Positions 30,627-38,307 of a stretch of 64,000 bases of DNA are shown in pieces (the stretch's first letter is position 1; each line of letters opens with the position of its first letter). The position numbers and the translations under genes are program-made. The stretch comes from Paenibacillus lutimineralis (GTDB taxonomy: Bacteria; Bacillota; Bacilli; Paenibacillales; Paenibacillaceae). Location: NCBI RefSeq assembly GCF_003991425.1, contig NZ_CP034346.1:1773501-1837500 (forward strand). The letters are read 5' to 3'. The notes under the pieces are model-generated. The model did no database searches and was not told the origin of the DNA. It was given only the letters and a program-made list of their open reading frames with translations.

Positions 30627-33600
30627 TACCTTGGAAAATGTGGTTCAGTGGTATTCGCGACTATCCCGCAACAGTGATGGATCTATCGGGTCAAATGGAC
30701 CATGTTCTGATTACAGGGCCTAACGGGGCGGGCAAATCGACAATTACCTATTGCATGGGAGCGGCGCTGTATTCATCCAAGGTTGATATTGAGGGGCTCA
30801 GATCTCGTAATCTGCAAGCGGACGAGTCGTGGAAGGCACATATTCGTCTCCTGTTCAGAAATGAAGGCAGTGATCGGCTTGATGCCCCTGACTATATTGA
30901 ATTTTTACTGCGTATTTACCAGGACCCGGGACAACCGGTCAAGAAAGAGTTCTTCATTGCCTCCGGCGACGATCCCGATCAATGGGAGAACACAGTTCGT
31001 TATACATCCGGAGATCGCCAATATAACTTCTCAGCCTATAAGAAGGATCTGCAGTATAAATACAAAATTGACCCGGACATGTTCTATTTAATATGGTACC
31101 AGCAGGAAGTAAATCAATTTGCCGTTATGGACCCTCAGGAGCGGTTTCGGATTTTTGCTGAGATGCACGGAATTGACCGGGCGCAGCAGAGCTGGGAAGA
31201 GAGTATGGAGAAACTGAAGGAGACGCAGGAAACGCTGCGTACTTCTGAGACAAATGTTCTGCACAAGAAGCAGTTGCTTAGTATTCAAAGCACTGCGTTG
31301 AAGCGTTATGAGGAGAACCGAAGCCGCCTGCTGGAAGGCGGACAATTATATTCACGGTCATTGCTTCAGCTTGAAGATTATTATCGGCGGGAAGAAGCAC
31401 AGCTGCAAGGACAGATCGAACAGTTGGAGCTGGGCATCGATATTCAACGGGACAACATGGATGAATTGGAGATACGTGAGGCTGAGGTGTTGGAGCAGCT
31501 GAATGCACAGGGAGAGCAAATCAATCTGGCTGAGCAAGAACTCACCCGAAATGAGGAAACGTTGCAGCAACTAACGGATGATATGAAGGAGACGTCGACA
31601 GCTGTGAACGAGCTGGAGAGTGAACTGCAACTTGTAAGCAAGGAGAAGGAACGTATCCGCCGTACGGAGGATGAAGTGAAGCAGCAACTGGTGCAGACTA
31701 AGCACCAATTAAGCGAAGCCATTCGCGAGAAAGAGTTGCGGGAGCAGGAACTGCAGAAATGCGGTGATTCAAGAGATCAATGCACGAAGCTAATCTCCAG
31801 ATTAGAGGTAGAGATAGATCAGGACAGACAGCAGGAGATTAAGCATAAGGAGCGGCTCACTCAATATAAGAGTAGTCATTATATTCAGGAATGTTTGAAT
31901 CAGCTTGATAGCTCTATACAGAGGGAAAAGGATCAATTGCATGGTCAACGGCAGGAAATTGGTCAATTAGAGGAAGAACTCCGCCGCCTAGAGCAAGCTC
32001 AAGACTGGTCGGTACGACAGATGGAGTCTCTGGAATTTTTTCGCGTAAAAAGGGTACAGGCATTCACGCTAAGCGAGCTGGTTGAACTGGATGTGTCGGC
32101 TCAATTGAAATGGGAAGAGAGATTCAATGCGATTAAATATACGATTTTCTTCGATGGAATTATATCCGAGCCGCCAAATGATCTATATCATGTTCCGCTG
32201 CGTAAAGTGGTCCCGGACCGTTCAATTACTGAATTACCGAATCTACATTTGAAGGTCAAGGAAGGCTTGAGAGAAGAGTGGATTCCTTATGCGATGAAGG
32301 CATTATGGTGGATTGAGCAATTTTTCATAGGTGGAGTGTTCCAGGTTGAGCACAGCGTGCTGATTGATCCGATGGGGATTCGTGGATCGCAGGAGAAGGG
32401 GCGTTATATTCTAAGTGAACGGGCATTGCAACTTCGCAAAGAGAAGCTTACGCAGCAGATCCATGATCTGAAGTTGCGGAGCGAAGAACTCAAGGGACAA
32501 ATTGAGCAAAATACACATGAATATCAGACTCTAAGTAGTATGATTCAGAGGGTGCGCGAATCAGAAGCCTTCATGACTCAAGAGTATGAGCGGACTGAGC
32601 GGATAAGGAAGCTTAATGATGAGAATGCACGGGTTAACAAGCTTAAGGACCGAATTCGACAACTGGAACAAGAGCGTATCCAGTATAACCAAGAAGAAGT
32701 GCGTTTGCGCCATCTGGAGCAAGAGCTTCAATATGAGTCGGACTTCTATGTACAGCTTGGACAGTTAAAAGATAAATATGAAGCCTTGAATGAGATTCAG
32801 CGATATTTGGACAGTCTGAAGGCACAGATTGAGAAACTGCAGGATCAACTGGAGCAAGAGGAGGAACAGTTGCATCGGCTGGGGCGTGGGAAGAAGAAGA
32901 TAGAGCGGGAGCTGCAGGATGTTCAAGATCAGAAGGTACAGAAAGAGCGGAATCTTGGTCATATGAGCAGGCAACTGGATAATACCAGAGATAAATGGAA
33001 CGTGGTACAGCAAGAACTAATCGGAGGTATTCAGGAAATTCAAGATTTGAAGCGGCTTATTCCGGACATATATAACGAGGTTGTTGCTACTTATACTTCT
33101 AATCTTGCAGAATCAGCTCTTAGCAAGCGAACTACTTCTGAGTTGCAGCAAGATAAGGAGAAGGGGAAGATTCAGTTCGATTTTGCTAGACAAGAACCGG
33201 GTATTGATCCTGCAGCGCCTGATAATTATAGGGTCGTTCAGGAGGAATATGAGCGATTACAGAATGAATATAATCGGACGAAAGTGTTGTTCGAAGAGGA
33301 CCAAATTCGTACCGATGAGCTGAAAAATGCGCTTGAGACGACAATTAACATGAGGGTGCTTGAGATTCGGCAGCGGTTCAGTTCTTATATGAGCTTATTC
33401 CAATTTGAAGGTGAGATTGATTGGGAATCTTATGAGGATCGCAAGCAACGTACTCATTTTAATCTATTCATCAAAGCCCGCAAGGAAGGGCATCGCGGAG
33501 CACTTGAGGATGTCAGCGTCAAAGCCAGAGGTGGGAAAGTCGGCAAGGGCGTATCCGGTGGGGAAGAATCCTTGAGCTCACTATTGTTCGCTCTAGCTTT

Positions 33601-33847
33601 ACTGCAAAATTTGCAGACGGCTCCAGGCTTCATCGTGCTGGACGAATTCGATAGCGCACTTGACGAACAGCGCAAGCTCAAAGTATTTGATCTCTACGTA
33701 CGGGAACTCAAACGCAAGCTAATCATCCTTACTCCCAAATCCCATGAACCCTCTTACTTGGAACGCTTTGACAAAGCGTATATTGTCCATCATGACCCGA
33801 CCGTACCGAGGAGTAAGGTGACGGGGATAGTGAGGCGGGGAAAGTGA
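30623..33847 (+). CDS. jetC: Wadjet JetC / MksB-type SMC ATPase
   Basis: The 1074-residue protein has the SMC layout: Walker A GPNGAGKS at residues 32-39, long coiled coils (about 190-470 and 590-860) flanking a hinge-like central region, the ABC signature VSGGEE at 977-982, and Walker B FIVLDEFD at 1003-1010 with the D-loop SALDEQ. As the motor of Wadjet it extrudes DNA loops and senses small circular DNA. The start ATG overlaps the stop of jetB. No lesion is seen, so the operon looks functional. Confidence 0.9.
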   Translation: MIPWKMWFSGIRDYPATVMDLSGQMDHVLITGPNGAGKSTITYCMGAALYSSKVDIEGLRSRNLQADESWKAHIRLLFRNEGSDRLDAPDYIEFLLRIYQDPGQPVKKEFFIASGDDPDQWENTVRYTSGDRQYNFSAYKKDLQYKYKIDPDMFYLIWYQQEVNQFAVMDPQERFRIFAEMHGIDRAQQSWEESMEKLKETQETLRTSETNVLHKKQLLSIQSTALKRYEENRSRLLEGGQLYSRSLLQLEDYYRREEAQLQGQIEQLELGIDIQRDNMDELEIREAEVLEQLNAQGEQINLAEQELTRNEETLQQLTDDMKETSTAVNELESELQLVSKEKERIRRTEDEVKQQLVQTKHQLSEAIREKELREQELQKCGDSRDQCTKLISRLEVEIDQDRQQEIKHKERLTQYKSSHYIQECLNQLDSSIQREKDQLHGQRQEIGQLEEELRRLEQAQDWSVRQMESLEFFRVKRVQAFTLSELVELDVSAQLKWEERFNAIKYTIFFDGIISEPPNDLYHVPLRKVVPDRSITELPNLHLKVKEGLREEWIPYAMKALWWIEQFFIGGVFQVEHSVLIDPMGIRGSQEKGRYILSERALQLRKEKLTQQIHDLKLRSEELKGQIEQNTHEYQTLSSMIQRVRESEAFMTQEYERTERIRKLNDENARVNKLKDRIRQLEQERIQYNQEEVRLRHLEQELQYESDFYVQLGQLKDKYEALNEIQRYLDSLKAQIEKLQDQLEQEEEQLHRLGRGKKKIERELQDVQDQKVQKERNLGHMSRQLDNTRDKWNVVQQELIGGIQEIQDLKRLIPDIYNEVVATYTSNLAESALSKRTTSELQQDKEKGKIQFDFARQEPGIDPAAPDNYRVVQEEYERLQNEYNRTKVLFEEDQIRTDELKNALETTINMRVLEIRQRFSSYMSLFQFEGEIDWESYEDRKQRTHFNLFIKARKEGHRGALEDVSVKARGGKVGKGVSGGEESLSSLLFALALLQNLQTAPGFIVLDEFDSALDEQRKLKVFDLYVRELKRKLIILTPKSHEPSYLERFDKAYIVHHDPTVPRSKVTGIVRRGK

Positions 33848-33850
33848 GTG

Positions 33851-33970
33851 ATGAATACCATCAGAAGTATCGAAGGGGATTACTGCTTGAATCCGGGAGA
33901 GATCGGACAAGAGCTGTCGGATAAATTAGTTGGATTATTGGGTGATAGGCTTTCCAACGAGAACATTTGA
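33851..33970 (+). CDS. Possible 39-residue small protein after jetC
   Basis: An ATG follows GGGGAAAGTGAG right after the jetC stop and opens a 39-codon frame (MNTIRSIEGDYCLNPGEIGQ...). It lies before the operon terminator, so it would be co-transcribed. I recognise no family. It may be a small accessory protein, a gene remnant or chance. Confidence 0.3.
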   Translation: MNTIRSIEGDYCLNPGEIGQELSDKLVGLLGDRLSNENI

Positions 33971-33975
33971 GTAAC

Positions 33976-34031
33976 TAAAACGAGAATTATTTTGACAATG
34001 TGGTAAGTCAAAATTAATTCTCGTTTTTTTA
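33976..34031 (+). terminator. Terminator of the Wadjet operon
   Basis: AAAACGAGAATTATTTTGAC pairs with GTCAAAATTAATTCTCGTTTT, with one bulge, and ends in seven Ts. Confidence 0.9.
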
Positions 34032-34071
34032 TAAATTTAGAGAAAGAATAATCTTATTTACGGAGGTCAAC

Positions 34072-34170
34072 ATGCACATTACCCGAATAGAAGAAGCCTT
34101 ATCGATTTCTGAAACGTCGGAACGATGTCAACGTGTACTTTACGAAGTTCAGCCAGTAATTAATCAATGA
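34072..34170 (+). CDS. Possible 32-residue small protein
   Basis: ATG 34072 follows an excellent ACGGAGG site and opens 32 codons (MHITRIEEALSISETSERCQ...). Its stop overlaps the start of a second small frame by four bases. Either two coupled tiny genes or one larger gene broken by a frameshift. No family recognised. Confidence 0.3.
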   Translation: MHITRIEEALSISETSERCQRVLYEVQPVINQ

Positions 34171-34292
34171 TGGATGAATTGAAAAACAAATATTCGAGTC
34201 AGGCGCCGGAACTGCTTGAGTATAACGTACAAACATATGAATCTACTCTACGAACGACGAAGAATGATGCACGAAATTCAAACACTAAATGA
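34167..34292 (+). CDS. Possible 41-residue small protein, overlapping the previous one
   Basis: The frame opens at ATGATGGATGAATTG and codes for a charged peptide (MMDELKNKYSSQAPELLEYN...). With the preceding frame it may be a degraded single gene. Evidence is limited to the overlap and the upstream ribosome site. Confidence 0.25.
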   Translation: MMDELKNKYSSQAPELLEYNVQTYESTLRTTKNDARNSNTK

Positions 34293-34539
34293 TTCAAATA
34301 CTTGGTAAACGATAAACTTTCAAAGCTCATTCCAACTTATTTTATTCAAGGGCTACTCATTGTTAAGTTGTGTGATTAATACAAAATAGATGCAAAGAAG
34401 TAATGCTTATTATCTCTCCCCTCTATAAAAATATATTTCTTTGCAAGAAGGATTCAAATCAATCTGAAATTTATTTTTAGCACCGATCCTACTATTTTTT
34501 TCGAAAGGAAAATACTTATTATCTCCACCTTGTTTTATT
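34293..34539. other. AT-rich intergenic DNA without visible features
   Basis: No gene, strong hairpin or repeat is seen. The AT-rich stretch separates the small frames from the PTS island. Confidence 0.5.
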
Positions 34540-34791
34540 TTAAGCGTCCTTATGTATCCCCATACTACTTGCCACAGCAACATTTATTGTCATTGTTTTT
34601 CCATCTTCGGATACAGAACAACCAGTTAGCACAATATCAGTTCTTTTTCCTCCTGTGCTGGAAAACAGAAATACTAGCCTAACAGAAAAAGGGCAAAAAT
34701 TAACCATGGCTCTGAATGCTTCATTAGCCGCTTTTACACAGGACTTGGTTAAATTGCCCACTTGATAAGGACGTAGCCTAATGGTAATCAC
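34540..34791 (-). CDS. Hypothetical 83-residue protein downstream of rpoN
   Basis: The frame starts at GTG 34791, 28 bases after the end of rpoN on the same strand, without a clear ribosome site. The sequence (MITIRLRPYQVGNLTKSCVK ... GCSVSEDGKTMTINVAVASS) looks protein-like, with a beta-rich C-terminal half, but matches nothing I recognise. It may be a small gene or a remnant. Confidence 0.35.
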   Translation of the reverse strand: MITIRLRPYQVGNLTKSCVKAANEAFRAMVNFCPFSVRLVFLFSSTGGKRTDIVLTGCSVSEDGKTMTINVAVASSMGIHKDA

Positions 34792-34819
34792 TCTACGAAT
34801 TGGCTGCGAGAATTTGCAA

Positions 34820-36241
34820 CTATACAGAGTATCTTTTTCTCAGTGATGAAGATGGAACTTGCAGCTGGTCTCTGTATTTGGCGACCGTTCTTCGAGAGAT
34901 TATAATTCCGCACCGGTTTAACTCAGAGGTGAGCTCCTGATCGGAAAGCGGCTGCACCTTGTCCTCCGCTGCAATCAACTCCCTGATTTTTTGCTTGACG
35001 CCGACGGGCGACAGTGGGGAATTATCATCCTGAAGACTCAGAGTAGAAGTAAACAGGGACTTCAGGATGACCGTCCCAAAGGGACACAGGATAGATTTAT
35101 TCTGCAGGGCACGGCTGACAGTGGACTCGTTTAGACCAAGCATATCCGCAACTAACTTCATGGACATCGGTTTTAAGTACACGGGGCCATTCAGAAAATA
35201 AAGAGGCTGCAGCCGGACGATTTGTTCCAGAATTCTTTCGATTGTGCGTTTTCGGCTGGAAACGTCATGGATCAGGTAAGCGGCGCGCTTGAGCTTAGCT
35301 TCCAAATATGCTTTTGTTTCCCGGTCATCGGTTTGTTCCGCCAAATTCCGGTAGTAAGGGTTGATACTTAACTTTTGCACGCTAAAATCATTATATTGAA
35401 TCTGGATATCCCCATTTCTGTCAACCTGGATAATGGCTTCCGGAATAATGAATTTTTCGCCTGCGCCGGTTTTAAACCCGTTGGAAGGGATGGGGTTCAG
35501 CTTCCTTATGCAATCGCAGTACCGCTGGGCGTCTGCAATTGAAATATTCAGTCTTTCAGCAATTTTTTTTATCCTATTTTCGGCAACGAGATAAAGGCAG
35601 CTGTCTGCAATTTCGAACAGTGCAGGTTCGCGGTAGTTCATGCGCCGAAGCTGTAGCAAAATGCATTCGCTCAGACAGGAGGCACCTACGCCTGCAGGCT
35701 CCATGTGCTGGATCAGAGCGATGGCTTTTCTGATCGAATCTAAGTCCACAGTCTTTAGTTCAAAGGCGATTTCCACTGGGGTTTCGCGGAGGTATCCTCC
35801 TTCATCCAGGCTGGCAATGAGATAGCGGCAGATTTTTTCCGTAACCGTGTCGGTTTTAACCTCGGAAAGCTGTTTCAGCAGACAGTCGGAAAAGGTTCGC
35901 TCCTCCGACAGAACCGAAAGTGGGTCAATCTGTCCGTCAGAACGGGATGCGTGAGCTGAAGCGCTGAAATCCCTTAAAAAAAGTGGTGGTTCTACAGCTG
36001 TGCCGTCCGCTGTTTCCGGCGGCGCACTTCCGGCGCCCTCCATGTTGCCGACAGGGTACCCCGTTTCAAAATCATCGGTATCCGTTTCCAATACCGGATT
36101 TTCAATCATTTCTTCGCTGATTTTTTTGCGGAGCTCAAGCAGGGGCATTTGCAGAATGTTGAGGGATTGCTGCATGCGGACCGTCAAAATCTGCTTTTGC
36201 CTTTGTATTTGAATCTGGCTGGGCTGATAAGTAAGATCCAT
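34820..36241 (-). CDS. rpoN: RNA polymerase sigma-54 factor
   Basis: The 473-residue protein has all sigma-54 parts: the Gln/Leu-rich activator-interaction region I at residues 1-50 (QIQRQKQILTVRMQQSLNILQMPLLELRKKI), core-binding region III, and the DNA-binding end with the RpoN box at SRRTVAKYRDQL, near residues 450-460. It directs RNA polymerase to -24/-12 promoters and needs an ATPase activator. It is the last clear gene of a leftward run with a LevR-type activator, HPr and Enzyme I, implying a dedicated sigma factor for the divergent PTS operon. Confidence 0.95.
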   Translation of the reverse strand: MDLTYQPSQIQIQRQKQILTVRMQQSLNILQMPLLELRKKISEEMIENPVLETDTDDFETGYPVGNMEGAGSAPPETADGTAVEPPLFLRDFSASAHASRSDGQIDPLSVLSEERTFSDCLLKQLSEVKTDTVTEKICRYLIASLDEGGYLRETPVEIAFELKTVDLDSIRKAIALIQHMEPAGVGASCLSECILLQLRRMNYREPALFEIADSCLYLVAENRIKKIAERLNISIADAQRYCDCIRKLNPIPSNGFKTGAGEKFIIPEAIIQVDRNGDIQIQYNDFSVQKLSINPYYRNLAEQTDDRETKAYLEAKLKRAAYLIHDVSSRKRTIERILEQIVRLQPLYFLNGPVYLKPMSMKLVADMLGLNESTVSRALQNKSILCPFGTVILKSLFTSTLSLQDDNSPLSPVGVKQKIRELIAAEDKVQPLSDQELTSELNRCGIIISRRTVAKYRDQLQVPSSSLRKRYSV

Positions 36242-36304
36242 ACAAACACCACCTCCTCCCTACGGGTTGATTTGTGAATGTACCGACGATATGAAATCGG
36301 CTGT

Positions 36305-37933
36305 TCAGGTTGTGATAGATTTCAGTAAAATGCTCTTTGTTTCCGCAATCGCCCCGAGACTTACGGAAAATTCATCTAAGCCGTATTCCAGAAGGAGGGC
36401 GGCCGCTCTTTCGTCGGAAGCGAGCTCCCCACACATGCAGCACGGAATCGAAGCTCGATGGGCTGCGTCAATCGTCATCCGGATCAACTTAAGCACCGCG
36501 GGGTGCATGGAATCGTAAAGTGCAGAGATGCTTTCATTCATCCGGTCAACCGCCAGCGTGTATTGGGTTAGATCGTTTGTGCCGATACTGAAAAAGTCGA
36601 CTTCTTTAGCAAAATCATCCGCGGTGATAGCCGCCGCTGGAAGTTCAATCATCATACCGACCTTGATAAAACGATCATAACGGATATTTTCCCGGTCAAG
36701 CTCCTGCCGGCAGACTTCCAGCAGGTGTTTTGCTTTTTTTAGCTCCTCCATGCAGCTGATCATAGGGAACATGATATGAATGTTCCCGTATTGGGAAGCG
36801 CGCAGGATCGCGCGAAGCTGCGTTTTGAAAATATCTGGTTCCCGCAGGCATAGGCGAATGGCCCTAAGCCCTAAAAACGGGTTGTCCTCCTTTGGAATTT
36901 TCAGATAGGGGAGGCTTTTGTCGCCGCCGACGTCGAGCGTCCGTATGGTGAGCGGTTTTCCTTCCAACATTTCCGCCGCTTCCTTGTAAATGACGAACTG
37001 TTCTTCCTCTGAGGGCATCTGTGTCCGTTCCATATATAAAAGTTCCGTTCGAAAAAGCCCGACGCCGTCCGCGCCGTTTTTGAGCGCTTTTGCCAGATCC
37101 TCGAGATTGCCAATGTTTGCCGCTACACAGATTGGTCTTCCATCCTTGGCAACGACTTTTTTATGTGCAGTATGCGCAAGGCCATCCACGTGCTTATGGT
37201 ATTCATCCGCCAGAAGGCAGTATTTTTGCAAGGCGGATTCGTCGGGTGAAACCATCACTTCGCCGGAAAATCCGTCCACGATAACGGGGTCTCCAGATTG
37301 CACATGCTGTAGCACACCGCTGCACCCCACAACCGCGGCAATCCCAAGCGCTTTAGCAATAATTGCCGTATGAGAGGTCTTCCCCCCTGTTTCGGTAACA
37401 AAAGCGATGACTTTGCTTTTATCAATCTGCGCCGTGTCGGAAGGTTTTAAGTCGTGGGCAAACAGAATGGTATTGGGTGGAAGATCATCAAAGCGGACAT
37501 CCGGTTGCACCCCGAGCAGATTTTGAAGAACCCTTTCGCCCACATCCCTGATATCTTCGGCCCGTTCTTTTGTAAATTCATCTTCAAATTCCGAAAAAAT
37601 ATCGTAAAGCTGTTGAGTAATATCTGAAATCGCGCGTTCGGCAGATATCGATTCTTCTTTGATTTTACGGAACGCTTCCCCTGTAAAAGAGGGGTCGTTG
37701 AGAAAGTTCAGATGACTGTTAATGATCGCGACGTATTTTGTGTCAAGATTGCTGCTGGACTTTTCCGCAATTTTTCGCACTTGTACGATTGACTGTTGAA
37801 TGGCGTCATTCAGACGTTCCGTTTCCTGCTCTATGTCTTTCGCCTTAGCATCGAAATGCACCTGTTTCAAAGAAGCTATGACATATGCTGTTCCAACTGC
37901 ATATCCGTTCGAGGCTCCGATTCCTTTATTCAT
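36305..37933 (-). CDS. ptsI: PTS Enzyme I (phosphoenolpyruvate-protein phosphotransferase), island-encoded
   Basis: The protein has 542 residues from the ATG at 37933, preceded by AAAGGATTG. The phospho-histidine lies in GGKTSHTAIIAKALG, and the PEP-binding C-terminal domain shows RTLDVGGDKSLPYLKIPKEDNPFLGLRAIR, IELPAAA and FFSIGTNDLTQYTLAVDR. The last signature reads CGELASDERA, where most EI proteins have CGE.AGD. Enzyme I normally stands with the housekeeping HPr; here a copy sits in a sugar-specific island next to its own HPr, rpoN and activator. Confidence 0.93.
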   Translation of the reverse strand: MNKGIGASNGYAVGTAYVIASLKQVHFDAKAKDIEQETERLNDAIQQSIVQVRKIAEKSSSNLDTKYVAIINSHLNFLNDPSFTGEAFRKIKEESISAERAISDITQQLYDIFSEFEDEFTKERAEDIRDVGERVLQNLLGVQPDVRFDDLPPNTILFAHDLKPSDTAQIDKSKVIAFVTETGGKTSHTAIIAKALGIAAVVGCSGVLQHVQSGDPVIVDGFSGEVMVSPDESALQKYCLLADEYHKHVDGLAHTAHKKVVAKDGRPICVAANIGNLEDLAKALKNGADGVGLFRTELLYMERTQMPSEEEQFVIYKEAAEMLEGKPLTIRTLDVGGDKSLPYLKIPKEDNPFLGLRAIRLCLREPDIFKTQLRAILRASQYGNIHIMFPMISCMEELKKAKHLLEVCRQELDRENIRYDRFIKVGMMIELPAAAITADDFAKEVDFFSIGTNDLTQYTLAVDRMNESISALYDSMHPAVLKLIRMTIDAAHRASIPCCMCGELASDERAAALLLEYGLDEFSVSLGAIAETKSILLKSITT

Positions 37934-37964
37934 GAAGTTCAATCCTTTCATCAGTAATAATTAT

Positions 37965-38231
37965 TCATTCTTCGCCAAATTTGGATTGGATCAGTGCAGT
38001 CAGAGCATCAACTGCTTCTTTTTCATCAACTCCGTTTGCTTGGATTGTAACGGTGTCATTCATCTTTACCCGCAGGGTCAGAAGGTCGATCATGGAGTTT
38101 GCCGTTGCAGTCTTGTCGCCGTGGTTGACGGTAATAACGGACTGGAATTGCCCCGCGGCGGTAACAAGCATGGAAGCTGGACGGGCGTGAATGCCAACTT
38201 TATTCATAACCTGTACTGTTTGTGTTGTCAT
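37965..38231 (-). CDS. ptsH: HPr phosphocarrier protein, island-encoded
   Basis: The 88-residue protein starts at the ATG after AAAGGAGGATCTCAA. The active histidine is in VGIHARPASMLV. The regulatory-serine region reads TATANSMIDLLTL, which keeps a serine but departs from the usual KSIMGVMSL, so control by HPr kinase is uncertain. It passes phosphate from the adjacent Enzyme I to EIIA. Confidence 0.93.
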   Translation of the reverse strand: MTTQTVQVMNKVGIHARPASMLVTAAGQFQSVITVNHGDKTATANSMIDLLTLRVKMNDTVTIQANGVDEKEAVDALTALIQSKFGEE

Positions 38232-38307
38232 TTGAGATCCTCCTTTAACATATGTTTCACTCTTAACTGTAGCATTTTTCGTGCCAACCATTTTGCAGGA
38301 TGCCGTA

